Source of the DNA: Euborellia annulipes
Lineage: Eukaryota; Arthropoda; Insecta; Dermaptera; Anisolabididae
Length of the DNA stretch: 64,000 nt
Direction: 5' to 3'
NCBI GenBank assembly: GCA_023213315.1
Contig: JAKCPI010005185.1
Coordinates: forward strand, 92,178 to 156,177
In this document: positions 52,621-63,699 of the stretch, one piece after another
How the letters are laid out: every line of letters starts with the position of its first letter
Position numbering within the stretch: position 1 is the first letter of the stretch
The notes under the pieces: model-generated
The model's input: the letters and a program-made list of their open reading frames with translations, nothing else
The model's database searches: none
What the model was told of the DNA's origin: nothing
Program-made: the position numbers and the translations under genes

Positions 52621-53084
52621 GTATAGAGAAATATTTATGTATTCTTTGCATTTGTGTATTCTATGAATGTTAACAAATCCTCAAGCAGGCGCCGAATTGG
52701 AATATAGTAATGATAATTTTTTTTTTGATAATTAAGAAAGCTGAGGGGGTCCAGGGGGGCGAAGTCTCCCTGTCTAGACCGTGAAGCTTCTCATAATTAA
52801 GAAAAGGCGATGGTCCGCCGCAGGCGGCGCCATTAATTGACCTTAATTTTTCATAGAATAAGAAAGAAACTGCTTTCCAATGGAAATTTTTTGAATTTAT
52901 GAGTTCATTGAAAGGGAGTCGATTACCCCTAAATTGAAAAATAATGATAGCCTGAAACCACCCCCGGGAAATTCTCTACCTATAAAAAAACACGCCCAGT
53001 AGTTTCAGGTCTACGTCTTACACAGGCAGACAGACGGACTTTGTCTTTTATATTATATAATAATAATATAGATATAGATTATCA
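52621..53084. repeat. GC-rich repeat scrap and GACAGACGGAC-tailed segment
   Basis: GGGGTCCAGGGGGGCGAAGT (52747) resembles 18695; GGTCCGCCGCAGGCGGCGCC is strongly self-complementary (52813-52832). CAGGCAGACAGACGGACTTT (53022) starts a tail that runs into a TATAATAATAT stretch. Confidence 0.4.
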
Positions 53085-53104
53085 GGAATGGACAAAGCAA
53101 AATA

Positions 53105-53252
53105 CACTAAAAAAGGATCGCGATACGATCCGTAGGTCCGGCAAATGGAAAGAGCGGAAAGATAACGATCCTCAAACCGATCCGATTTACAAAAATTGGA
53201 TCAGATATTCAGATTTTAAATCTTATTTTTAGATCCGATCCTTTTATCAAAT
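53105..53252. mobile_element. Small GATCC-rich palindromic element
   Basis: AAAAAAGGATCGCGATACGA at the left and GATCCGATCCTTTTATC at the right are inverted; GATCC/GGATC occurs seven times within about 140 bases. A 63-residue frame across it is not recognised. Confidence 0.45.
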
Positions 53253-54028
53253 TGCTTTCATTCGACCTTTTTTGTTCGGAACTTTTTTTTTTTCTTGAGT
53301 CAAAATAGAGTTAGGGTTGAGGGGAAATATTTCTCTGTCTATCTGGGGCATCTGAGGCCATTTAGATCTCTTAATTAACCTCAAATGCTGGAAACATTTA
53401 AAAATAAATTACCCTTTAAATATATATTGTGAAAGAAGAGTAGAAGAGGAAGGGGTGAATAAAAATCATACAAATTTCTACATTCACAGAGAGTTTTTTT
53501 TTTTTTTTTTTTTCATTTCATGGTTCATACTTCGTGTCAATAACGATAACTAGCCGAGTTATTGGTAAAACATTGTTAAATAAACCATTAAAAAAAATAA
53601 ATGTTGATTTTATGGAAGCCATTTCATGTAAGCAAACAATTAAAATTTTTTGTTTTCCCAGTTGCTTGTTAGAATATCCTAATTGATGATGATGGTTGTT
53701 AAATCTGTCCTCTCAAACCTCCCCCTCACCACCACACTTTTCAATTTAGGACCTTATCAAAGCTGAAATAAAAAATAAATAGTTATTTCAGGGTTTTTAT
53801 TTAATCTACTGTTGAGAAGTTTAAAAATTCAAACGAACAAATTGCCTGTATTATTAGTAAACTGTACTGATAAGTAAAGCAACCAGGAAGAATATTATAA
53901 AATCTGGTGTGACTAACGCACAATATGCGCAATTTATGGACCACCATAAGGATTTTGTCAAATAAAACTCAGAATTTTTAAGTTTAATAAATATTATCAA
54001 TTTTAAACAGTTCTATATTTATTTAGAA
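53253..54028. other. Unique AT-rich DNA
   Basis: Only a family A hairpin scrap AATCTGGTGTGACTAACGCA (53902) stands out. Confidence 0.5.
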
Positions 54029-54831
54029 TTAAGGTTGTTCGGACATTAAAGCACTTTAACTGATTAAAAGCTAATTTTTTAATATGTTATTAATCACTAT
54101 CAAATACGTATAAAATAAAATTTTGAAGCAGATCCGACACAGGGTTATCGTGTAATTAATTTTTTAAAAATTGAAATTTAACATGTAGCCTATGGGGAAT
54201 AACGACGAAACGCACACATATTGAATTAAATAGGCATCTGTGCATCTGATACAAAAACAAAAAAACTTACATTTTATTAATTCACTTCCGAGGAATATGT
54301 TAAAAATAAAATCAAAAGTTTCTGCCGACCGCTTTTAAAGATATTTTAACAAGAAAGTCAAAAAAATTCTCCAAAATGACAGTCGCTAATATTTAAAAAT
54401 AATGAATTCTCGAGAGTCAGACCAGCCTGGCAACGTCGCATAACATAAGTGTCTTATCTCTATGTCAGTTACATTTTTTTTTTTTTCAATTTTACAATAT
54501 TTTTTTCTCGCAAATCGTCCATTGTGTTTAAACTGATTTGCATTAAACATTGTAATATATTAAATTAAATAAAATTTAAGGCTTTTAAGATTTAAAATAG
54601 ATAGTTGATGAATGCAATGTTGCCAGTTCTATATTACGTGAAAAACTGCTCAAGTCGAAAGTCATTCATTTATTATTTTTGGTAATTAAATTATTAACTT
54701 AATCCAATTATAAACTATGATAGGTCACGACTAAATTATAAAAAGGAATTTTGGCATTCAAATTTTTAATTTTATTTAAAAAAAATTTAGATTCTATTAT
54801 GACTTACGATGTACTATCCGAACAACCTTAA
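54029..54831. mobile_element. TTAA-flanked 803-bp element, piggyBac-like
   Basis: Bounded by TTAA on both sides with ends TTAAGGTTGTTCGGACA and ATCCGAACAACCTTAA. The interior is AT-rich with no transposase frame. TTAA borders and GG-starting ends fit piggyBac-type MITEs, but the ends differ from those of 6988-7387. Confidence 0.75.
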
Positions 54832-54998
54832 ATATCATTAATAAAATTCTTAAAAAACATCAACATCTTGTAAAATCAACATTTTTCAAAAATTATGAAC
54901 TTTCAAAAAGTGAACATAATATGGAGCACATGGTTTCAAATATGGACCATGGTCAATTTAAAGCATGAAGGAATTGAGGTACCACAATATCAATATTA

Positions 54999-55478
54999 AT
55001 AATTGTTTAGATGCTCTTTAAAAAAGTAAAAGTATATCAGTGAAACTTTTCGTGAAAATTGTTTGAAGTACACTTTACTAATGTAGTAGTTCAGATTTTT
55101 CAAACTCATTTTTGGTACTTCCTTCCATAGAGTCAATGTTAAATCCCTATGGGGATTTGCATGTTAATTTCAATTCAAAAGGGGGGCCCCTTTGGGATTT
55201 TTTACAGATTTTAAAAAAATTTTCTAATTCTTATGAAATTTTGTATTTATTTAGGATTCTCTATTGTGTATAAAACGTCCAAATATGAGATTAAAATTTT
55301 GAAAAATAACCATAGTTTATTTCAAGCAGTCAACATTTAAAATGCAAGTTTGAAACTAAGGTGCTATGGGAAACTAAATATATCTCGACACAAAAAATCT
55401 GGTGTGACCAGCACAGTGCGCAACTTTCTCTTACCAAAGGGTAAGAGAAAGTTGTGTGCTGTGCGCCAGTCACACCAG
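54999..55478 (+). mobile_element. Family A repeat, copy 20 (type II 3' half)
   Basis: TTTAGATGCTCTTTAAAAAA..CGTGAAAATTGTTTGAAGTA, then CCCTATGGGGATTTGCATGT, TAACCATAGTTTATTTCAAG, CTATGGGAAACTAAATATAT and the full 80-bp hairpin (55399-55478). Confidence 0.9.
55399..55478. repeat. 80-bp terminal hairpin C1
   Basis: CTGGTGTGACCAGCACAGTG..ACTTTCTCTTACC and its inverse, ending GTCACACCAG. Copies C2 (56056-56135), C3 (56531-56610) and C4 (57986-58065) have exactly the same length. Confidence 0.9.
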
Positions 55479-56055
55479 ATTGTTTTTCTATTATTAAGAA
55501 AAAATTATATTATTACTTTCTCTTACCCTATATATGAAATATATAGAGAGAGAAAGTATTGCGATCATGTCAAAAATTCGATGTCGAGATTTTGATGGAT
55601 ATACATGTTTTGAGGTCCCCTGAGTCCAAAAAAAGTGGGTCCCGCAAATTGGTCTGTGTGTGTGTGTGTATGTATGTGTGTGTGTGTCTGTGTGTCTGTG
55701 TGTGTGTAACGATTTTTTTAGCATGAAGGAATTGAGCTACCGGATTGAAATTTTATATTTAACTTAGGTACCTTTGAAGAATCTCAAAATAAGCTTTTGA
55801 ACAAAATCGGCCAAAAAGTACTAGTACTTTACTGATGTACTTTTTCAGTTTTTTTCGATTTTCTCAAAATTCCCTCCAAGGATTTTTTTTAAAATTCATA
55901 AATGAACTATTTTTTAGATGCTCTTTAAAATGTATATTCTCATTTTGCCGTTGAAATCTTCTGAAGACCACTTTACTCTTGTTCTTCATAGGAAAGAGAA
56001 ATGGTTGCCATGGTAACGGAATTTAAATCTTTTTCTTTTTATTAGATTAAAAAAT

Positions 56056-57005
56056 CTGGTGTGACTGGCGCACAGCACACAACTTTCTCTTACCCTTCGG
56101 TAAGAGAAAGTTGTGCACCGTGCTGGTCACACCAGATTTTTTGTGTCGAGATATATTTAGTTTCCGATAGCACCTTAGTTTCAAACTTGCATTTTAAATG
56201 TTGACTGCTTCAAATAAACTATGGTTATTTTTCAAAATTTTAATCTCATATTTGGACATTTTATACACAATATAGAATCGTAAATAAATACAAAATTTCA
56301 TAAGAATTGGAAAAAAAAATTTTAAATGCCTAAAAAGTTCTAAAGGGGACCCCCTTTTGAATCGAAATTAACATACAAATCCCTATAGGAAATTAACATT
56401 GTTCCTATGCGAAGATAAGGTGGAAAGGGAATTTAAAAAGAGTAGAGAGAGACGATAATGTTTGCAAGTGAGAGAGAGACATATATGTTTTCTTTGAAAC
56501 AATTAAAGACACAAATAAATTTAAAAAAATCTGGTGTGACTGGCGCACAGCACACAACTTTCTCTTACCCTTCGGTAAGAGAAAGTTGGGCACTGTGCTG
56601 GTCACACCAGATTTTTTGTGTCGAGATATATTTAGTTTCCGATAGCACCTTAGTTTCAAACTTGCATTTTAAATGTTGACTGCTTCAAATAAACTATGGT
56701 TATTTTTCAAAATTTTAATCTCATATTTGGACATTTTATACACAATATAGAATCGTAAATAAATACAAAATTTCATAAGAATTGGAAAAAAAAATTTTAA
56801 ATGCCTAAAAAGTTCTAAAGGGGACCCCCTTTTGAATCGAAATTAACATACAAATCCCTATAGGAAATTAACATTGTTCCTATGCGAAGATAAGGTGGAA
56901 AGGGAATTTAAAAAGAGTAGAGAGAGACGATAATGTTTGCAAGTGGGAGAGATATATATATATGTTTTCTTTGAAACAATTAAAACAGAAATAAAAAAAA
57001 ATAAA
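56056..57005 (-). repeat. 475-bp tandem duplication inside the palindrome
   Basis: CTGGTGTGAC starts at 56056 and again at 56531. The two units differ at only a few sites (for example GAAAGTTGTGCACCG versus GAAAGTTGGGCACTG, and AGAGAGAGACATATATG versus GAGAGATATATATATATG). Confidence 0.9.
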
Positions 57006-57387
57006 TGGGAATTTAAATAATAATTGATTTTTAATCTAATAAAAAGAAAAAGATTTAAATTCCGTTACCATGGCAACCAGTTCTATCTTTCCTATGAAGA
57101 ACAAGAGTAAAGTGGTCTTCAGAAGATTTCAACGGCAAAATGAGAATATACATTTTAAAGAGCATCTAAAAAATAGTTCATTTATGAATTTTAAAAAAAA
57201 ATCCTTGGAGGGAATTTTGAGAAAATCGAAAAAAACTGAAAAAGTACATCAGTAAAGTACTAGTACTTTTTGGCCGATTTTGTTCAAAAGCTTATTTTGA
57301 GATTCTTCAAAGGTACCTAAGTTAAATATAAAATTTCAATCCGCTAGCTCAATTCCTTCATGCTAAAAATCTGTCCACACATACAGA

Positions 57388-57425
57388 CACACGCACACAC
57401 ACACACACACATACATACACACAGA
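57388..57425. repeat. CA/GT microsatellite at the fixed family A position
   Basis: CA repeats lie between CTGTCCACACATACAGAC and CAGACCAATTTGCGGG; the matching GT tract of B plus is at 55653-55706. Confidence 0.85.
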
Positions 57426-58065
57426 CCAATTTGCGGGACCCACTTTTTTTGGACTCAGGGGACCTCAAAACATGTATATCCATCAAAATCTCGACATCGA
57501 ATTTTTGACATGATCGCAATACTTTCTCTCCTATATATTTCATATATAGGCTAAGAGAAAGTAAAATCAATTATTATTTAAATTCCCATTTTTTTTTTAA
57601 ATTTATTTGTGTCTTTAATTGTTTCAAAGAAAACATATATGTCTCTCTCTCACTTGCAAACATTATCGTCTCTCTCTACTCTTTTTAAATTCCCTTTCCA
57701 CCTTATCTTCGCATAGGAACAATGTTAATTTCCTATAGGGATTTGTATGTTAATTTCGATTCAAAAAGGGGTCCCCTTTAGAACTTTTTAGGCATTTAAA
57801 ATTTTTTTTTCCAATTCTTATGAAATTTTGTATTTATTTACGATTCTATATTGTGTATAAAATGTCCAAATATGAGATTAAAATTTTGAAAAATAACCAT
57901 AGTTTATTTGAAGCAGTCAACATTTAAAATGCAAGTTTGAAACTAAGGTGCTATCGGAAACTAAATATATCTCGACACAAAAAATCTGGTGTGACCAGCA
58001 CAGTGCCCAACTTTCTCTTACCGAAGGGTAAGAGAAAGTTGTGTGCTGTGCGCCAGTCACACCAG

Positions 58066-58664
58066 ATTTTTTTTTAATATATTGATAATATCACTGCATG
58101 AAAAAAACAATGGGATTTTTTTGACTGTTTCTTACTGTTTTTTAATCGCTGAAACTGGGAAAAATATCTAAAACATTTCATCACGTCAGGTTTTTTTGTA
58201 AAACTACTTTCTCCGAATAACTTTTGTTTTATTTGTATACTGGGAAAAGTCGACAAAATAAAAATAATAATGAATTGTTTGTGATTTTGAGAATTTGAAC
58301 TATCAAGAACATCGTTGGGTGGTTTGTGGAATCTTCAAAATACTAACTTTGTTATTGGGGCAGCAGAATGACAACACCACTATTCCTGCTTCCTGTGCTT
58401 GAGGCACTCCAGAGATCACCATTAGACTAAAAATGACTGGTGACTATGAGGGCCTTAACCCCCGGGGGAAAAATGAGCTTAAAAGTTAATTTCCCATACT
58501 CTCATATTATCTGTTTTTCCGAAAGCTTAGGAGAACAGGATGAAATATTTCACCAGTAAAAACGATAATAAGGAAGATGGCACATCAACATACTAATTGA
58601 TTATTGTTGGGCACTCTGGCGGGAAACACAAGATGGAAAGCGAAAACGGGATCGGAGGGGCATC

Positions 58665-58699
<35 letters not shown>

Positions 58700-59925
58700 T
58701 TTCACCGACAAAAAATGCAACCCCTAGAGGATTTAATATTTTAAATATTATTAAAAAAGAGCTTTTTGATACTTTTTCTATTATAAAAAAAAATATAATT
58801 GTTATAAAATATTTTTTTTCCATTTTTTTTTTGTAAATTACCCATGTTTTGTAAAACAAACTGCACATGATGGAGGGGAAATGGTGATCATTTTTGGATT
58901 CAGCAAACAAAAATACATATAATTCATAAAAAAATATTCCATTCAGCTGAAAAAAAACAACTTTTTTTTGCATTCAATATATAAATCTGTTTTCCATAAG
59001 GACATTTATTTATTCAATTTTTTAATTTTCCCTTTCAAATTTTATCCATCATCAATTTATTTTTATTTCTAAATCCTTTACAATAACGTAAATTGAAGTG
59101 AAGAAAGTATACTAAAAGTGGGCTGATAGTGAAAACCTACTTTTATTCTAAATTGAGTTGACTTTATAAATGAAAAAAAAATCTTTCGCTTAATAAATTC
59201 ATTTCCTCCCGCGAATTATAATTTGATATTTGGCCGTGGTTTAGTAACAATATTGTTCCTATGTTAAACAGTGTAAAAAGATTTATTCCATTTAAGCTTG
59301 GAAGTCATTCGCTTGGCCAATACTTTTAAAGATTATAATTGTTTTTTTTTTTTTTTTTTTTTTTTTTTTTGAAGACGAGAATTTATAACGCTATTTTAAA
59401 GATTATAATCTGGACGAAGGAAAAAAATTAATTTAAACGAGAGACGCTACGATTTGACCTCGTGCTATCTCAAGACCTGAGTTCTTCGAGGTTCTAAGGG
59501 TCTAAAGGGCATAGATACAAATAGAGAAGAGGCAATTCCCTGGGGGGCACTTGACCCGCCCTTTGAAACATCAATGTCCTCGAGGACAGATTAGTAGCCC
59601 GAGGCCGACTTACCAAATATAAACCTCTGGACAGTGATTTTATTTATGCCAGAAAGGGCTTAAAAATAAATAGAAGAGACAGAGAGAGTGAGAGAGATAA
59701 GGACGAAAATTTTTATTATATTTTCTTCATTAATTTAGAACAAGCCTTTTGAATTTACGCAACACACACAAACATACGTATAAATAAAATGGTTTCATTT
59801 TTAAACACTGGAGAAAATGAAAATCCCATTTGGACATTTGGGTTGCCTAACTTCCAGTAAATAAAACAAATTAATTTATTTAACCACGAAAGAATGATAT
59901 TTATTTGTTATATTTTGTTAACCTA
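58066..59925. other. ~1.9 kb unique AT-rich DNA
   Basis: Contains a 29-A tract (58669-58697), a long T tract (59341-59370) and no repeat partner or gene. The 126-residue minus frame at 58593-58973 is driven by the homopolymer. Confidence 0.5.
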
Positions 59926-60016
59926 CTCAGGGGATTATTTTTTATAAATGCGTGGATGTTGATCACGAGTTATCCGAACTGAGGCTGGTATTATTTCCTT
60001 CCCCGTCTGCTTGTTT
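59926..60016 (+). mobile_element. GAAG-tailed SINE-like element, copy 5 (5' part)
   Basis: CTCAGGGGATTATTTTTTAT..GCGTGGATGTTGATCACGAG then TATCCGAACTGAGGCTGG, a diverged head; the 3' part is replaced by family A copy 22. Confidence 0.6.
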
Positions 60017-60295
60017 TTTTACTTTCTCGTATAGAGTATAAAGAGAAAGTATTGTAATTGTCAAAAAATTCGACTTCGAGATTTTGATGTTTCTCCACGT
60101 TTTAGACCTCCCGGAGTTCAAAAAAGCCATTTTGGGCATTATGTCTGTATGTGTGTCCGTGTGTGTGAACACGATTGCTTAAAAACCAGAGCAGCCAGAT
60201 CGATGAAATTTGGTATATACTCCTTGCACTAAAATTGTAGATTTCTATGAACTTTTGGAGTAAATACTTCACCTGGAAGTATTTCAATTCTAGTT
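60017..60295 (+). mobile_element. Family A repeat, copy 22 (divergent)
   Basis: Opening hairpin TTTTACTTTCTCGTATAGAG..AAAGAGAAAGTATTG, TTCGACTTCGAGATTTTGAT, ACGTTTTAGACCTCCCGGAG and a short GT tract; then a 3' part unlike types I and II (AGATCGATGAAATTTGGTAT). Confidence 0.75.
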
Positions 60296-61898
60296 AGGCT
60301 AATCATATGATTAAATAACACTCCAGATCGTAGTTAGCTAAGACCCAAAGTTAGTTATAAGACCTAATTAAAAAGTGAAATTAGAAACCCAAGTTTGTTT
60401 TATTTTTTATAAGAAATTTTTAAATTTTTGTTAAAAAATGAATTAGCTTTAATTATTTTATTTTTTAATATTTATTATAATCCTAGCTACGGTGGGAGGG
60501 TGGAAGAAAAGTATTTTCTGGTGTTTTTTCCTAGTAATACTAATTTTATCAGTAGATTAGTTGAATCTTACTAATCATGTAAATTGTTGTAATATATTTC
60601 CTGTAGAAAATTTTTAAAAACATACCTTATTTTGAAAATTGATTTATTTCATTAGACTCCTTACGGGGAGGGGGGAGGACAAATTCTGTCTTGAACCCCC
60701 CCCCCTCCAAAAAATTTCTGGCCATACTTCTGATTTTAATAAATTTTTATAAATGATGTCTTTATTATATTGCAAACTTCATAAAATTTTTCTTACACCT
60801 CAGGTAACTATTTATATGTGAAAAAACTCATTTTTTAAAAAACTCGTGTTTTTATTTACTATATCGATATTTTCTATTTCTATTTGTTAGTTGACTAGAA
60901 CTGAAGTAACCGGCCCTAAGATGAAAATGGGTCGTTATAACATCCCTTCGTCCTTTGAAGCACCCTTCGCAAGGCCTGTGAGAGAGTCCCTCTTCAACTC
61001 GCTACTATTCAATAGGTTAGATAAAATAAACTAGAAATAGGATTTGCTCATTAGCTAGAAACGAGGAGAAGTTAAAGAAAGGAAATTCACTCGGTCCCGG
61101 TAGATGTCTACATCGGTCGAGTTTGAGGCGAGTGTTTAGGTTTGCGTGCACGAAAACACCTCGGATAAATAAACTGATTGAAGATTTAAATAATAATAAA
61201 CTGAATCTGAATATTTTATAGTAATTAGAAAGATATTAAAAGTAAATAGATATTTCTATATTCTTATTTAGTAAAATTTCTTAATAAACAAGCTGAAAAA
61301 TTTACGACCATCGCATTATATATACACTTTATTTATATATAAAGAGTAAAATAAATAAATTTATGGAATTCATAAAAAGGCGAGATTCCACATTTTTTTT
61401 TATGAACTAAACCAAGTACATTGGCTAATCAAAATTGCGAACCTCAAATGGAAAAATAATAAAAAAAATAGTCGAGGCGGAGAGAGTAATTTGATTACTT
61501 TCGAAACTTTTAGTTTCCAACACGACATACAATAAAAAAATCTGTTGATAGGTTCATCGCATTACTTGGATTCTACAATAATAAAAAAAAAAAAAAAAAA
61601 AAACCCTAATAATTCCTTAAATAAAATTACTTTATAAAAACATATTTCAAAACAAAAGGTTAATAAAATTTGATAATATATTCTAAACTTTACTTATTCA
61701 ATATCATTTTATATATTATTATGCGTCTAGAGTTGTATATATTTTAATAAAATTTTTTGTTATTAATAAAATAGTTTGGTTATTAAATATTTTATTCGAC
61801 GTTATTAATAAATGGCGTTGCTGAAGTTTGTTTACTTAGAAAAAAAAGAGACATTCGTTATAATACCTATTATACATTTGAAGTAGTTAATCTTTCAA
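60296..61898. other. ~1.6 kb mostly unique DNA
   Basis: 60890-61150 is of higher complexity, with AAGCACCCTTCGCAAGGCCT and TCGGTCCCGGTAGATGTCTA, no repeat partner and no clear coding frame. A C/G-rich pair GGGGAGGGGGGAGGAC / CCCCCCCCCTCC occurs at 60667-60707. Confidence 0.4.
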
Positions 61899-62040
61899 AC
61901 AGTCGGCGCCACAAGTGTCTGATGTGCTCGAGAGTGGAGCCGTTAACTTAGACAACCAAAACACGTCCGACAGCTAAGCATTTTGGTTGCCTAAACTCAA
62001 GGCTTCACTCTCGAGCACATCAGGCCGTTGCGGCGTCGCC
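61899..62040. mobile_element. TACAGTCGGCG-type MITE, copy 4
   Basis: ACAGTCGGCGCCACAAGTGT then GATGTGCTCGAGAGTGGAGC; the right inverse is GGCTTCACTCTCGAGCACAT then CAGG. About 142 bp; the best preserved copy. Confidence 0.85.
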
Positions 62041-62473
62041 TATACAGGCAATTTTTATCTATGATTCTAAATTTGTAACCCCCACTATATACTAACCTAA
62101 TGTTATTAATAATTTGGCTGATTGTGAATTTGTGATAAAAATAATAAAGAACTAATTAATAATAATACAGCCAGACTCTTCTATCCGGTCTAATTATAAA
62201 CAATCCTATAATTATAAGAGTTTTAAAATCCATCAAGACTTTCTGAAGGAATTGAAACGGGAAAAAAATGACAATAGACTCACCTTATAATGGACATGAT
62301 TTTTTTAGTTGATATATAATCCTGGAAGAAAAGAAAAGTCTTTTAATTGCATTATCTTACTAGGTAAATAAATTTTAATTTTCTATAGTGACGGTGATTC
62401 AGATCTATTTTTTATTCCGCATATAAATATAAAATATATAAAAAAATATTTAACATTATTTTGCTGTGGGTTG
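62041..62473. other. Unique DNA, one pogo-like end
   Basis: TACAGCCAGACTCTTCTATC then CGG (62165) looks like a pogo end; no partner found. Confidence 0.4.
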
Positions 62474-62622
62474 TTTTTTACTTTCTCTTACCTCTATATA
62501 TATGTTAATATATAGAGAGAGAAAGTATTGGTTTCATGTCAAAAATTCGATGTCGATATTTTGATGGATCTTCACGTTTTGAGGTCCCCTGAATCCAAAA
62601 AAGTGGTTTTCGCGACATGGTC

Positions 62623-62677
<55 letters not shown>

Positions 62678-62888
62678 CTGAACAAAATATCTCAAGAACG
62701 AAAAGAGGTAGGAGGTTGAAATTTTATATTTAAGTTAGGCACCCCACTGGGAAGTGACACGTAGCTTTTAAACAAAATTGGCCAAAAAGTACTAGTACTA
62801 TACTAATGCACTTTTTCAGTTTTTTTCGATTTTCTCAAAATTCGCTCCAACGATTTTTTTTTAAATTCAAATATCAATTATTGTATTA
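62474..62888 (+). mobile_element. Family A repeat, copy 23 (5' half)
   Basis: Perfect opening hairpin, ACTTTCTCTTACCTC..GAGAGAGAAAGT, long GT tract (62625-62675), TACTAGTACT box (62799), stops after CAAATATCAATTATT. Confidence 0.9.
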
Positions 62889-62916
62889 TACAAAGGAAAC
62901 ACCGTTAATTTATTTA

Positions 62917-63160
62917 ATGAATCCAACCCTAAACTCCCCTCTATAAAATGAAATACTTCTAAGCGTGATTTTTTGTATTTATTTATTTATTATGGATCTA
63001 TTCGAAGTGGAAATAATTTTTAAAAGGCTTACTTAATTAATCCACCCCTAAAACCCACCCTGTATTAAATAAAATACTTTCTAAGCGTAATTTTTTGTAT
63101 TTATTTTTTTTATTAGGGATATATTGGAAGTGAAATAAGTTTTTAAAGACTTATCTTTAC
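62917..63160 (+). repeat. Two-unit tandem repeat, ~121 bp
   Basis: AATCCAACCCTAAACTCCCC..TAAGCGTGATTTTTTGTATT and TAATCCACCCCTAAAACCCA..TAAGCGTAATTTTTTGTATT are diverged direct copies. Confidence 0.75.
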
Positions 63161-63434
63161 AAAAAAAAAAAAAAACGAAATTTCAGGCTGTGTTATTTAA
63201 ATGGGAAATCGAAAATATCAATGAGCCACCTCTTATATCAATATTAAGAGCTCAGGTCTTACCAGAATTTTTTTCATCATCTCGAATGAGATTTCTCATA
63301 GTAACTAAGGAAAAAAAAATTTTTTGGTCTACTCTAATATATGTACCTAAATTTACTCGAGATCTTATATTTGAATAAGCATAGTATTCAAAATACCCCG
63401 ATATCGACTAAACAAGTCAAAGTATATTTTAAAA

Positions 63435-63640
63435 GGATGTTTGGTCTTCACCAATAAAAAAACACTCACAGTCTCGTTAAAAATATTCAATAAGTTATAT
63501 ATATTCATAAATAATTTTTATCGTCTAGGCTTAAAATGTTTATAGTCTAAGTAGCCGAAAAAACTGTGTGCTTCTGTGTCTGACAAAGAGTGTGAGTGTG
63601 GAATGAGAAAAAAGTGTGTTAAAAAAACCTTAATAAAATA
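63435..63640 (+). mobile_element. SINE 3' segment joined to a tRNA-foldback arm
   Basis: CACCAATAAAAAAACACTCA then CAGTCTCGTTAAA matches the right arm at 47385; TTTATAGTCTAAGTAGCCGA then GTGTGAGTGTGGAATGAGAA matches the S1 tail. Confidence 0.65.
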
Positions 63641-63699
63641 AGTTATTTTTGACATCAATTTCCGTTCAATTAAAATTGCAATAAATTGAAAAATGTGGG

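Larger units (their letters stand above)
55512..58065. mobile_element. Composite family A palindrome
   Basis: Order: block B plus (55512-56046), hairpin C2 and block D minus (56056-56530), hairpin C3 and D minus again (56531-57005, a 475-bp tandem copy), B minus (about 57010-57565), D plus with C4 (57580-58065). B plus and B minus are near-identical over ~525 bases, as are D minus and D plus over ~470. All known family A parts are present twice or more. Confidence 0.9.

Noticed and set aside
55540..55740. CRISPR-like or satellite array
   Set aside because: Repeats here are inverted family A blocks and GT microsatellites, with no regularly spaced direct repeats and unique spacers; the genome is eukaryotic.
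58593..58973. 126-residue frame on the minus strand
   Set aside because: Composed of Phe/Lys runs from homopolymer tracts; no domain, no conserved context.
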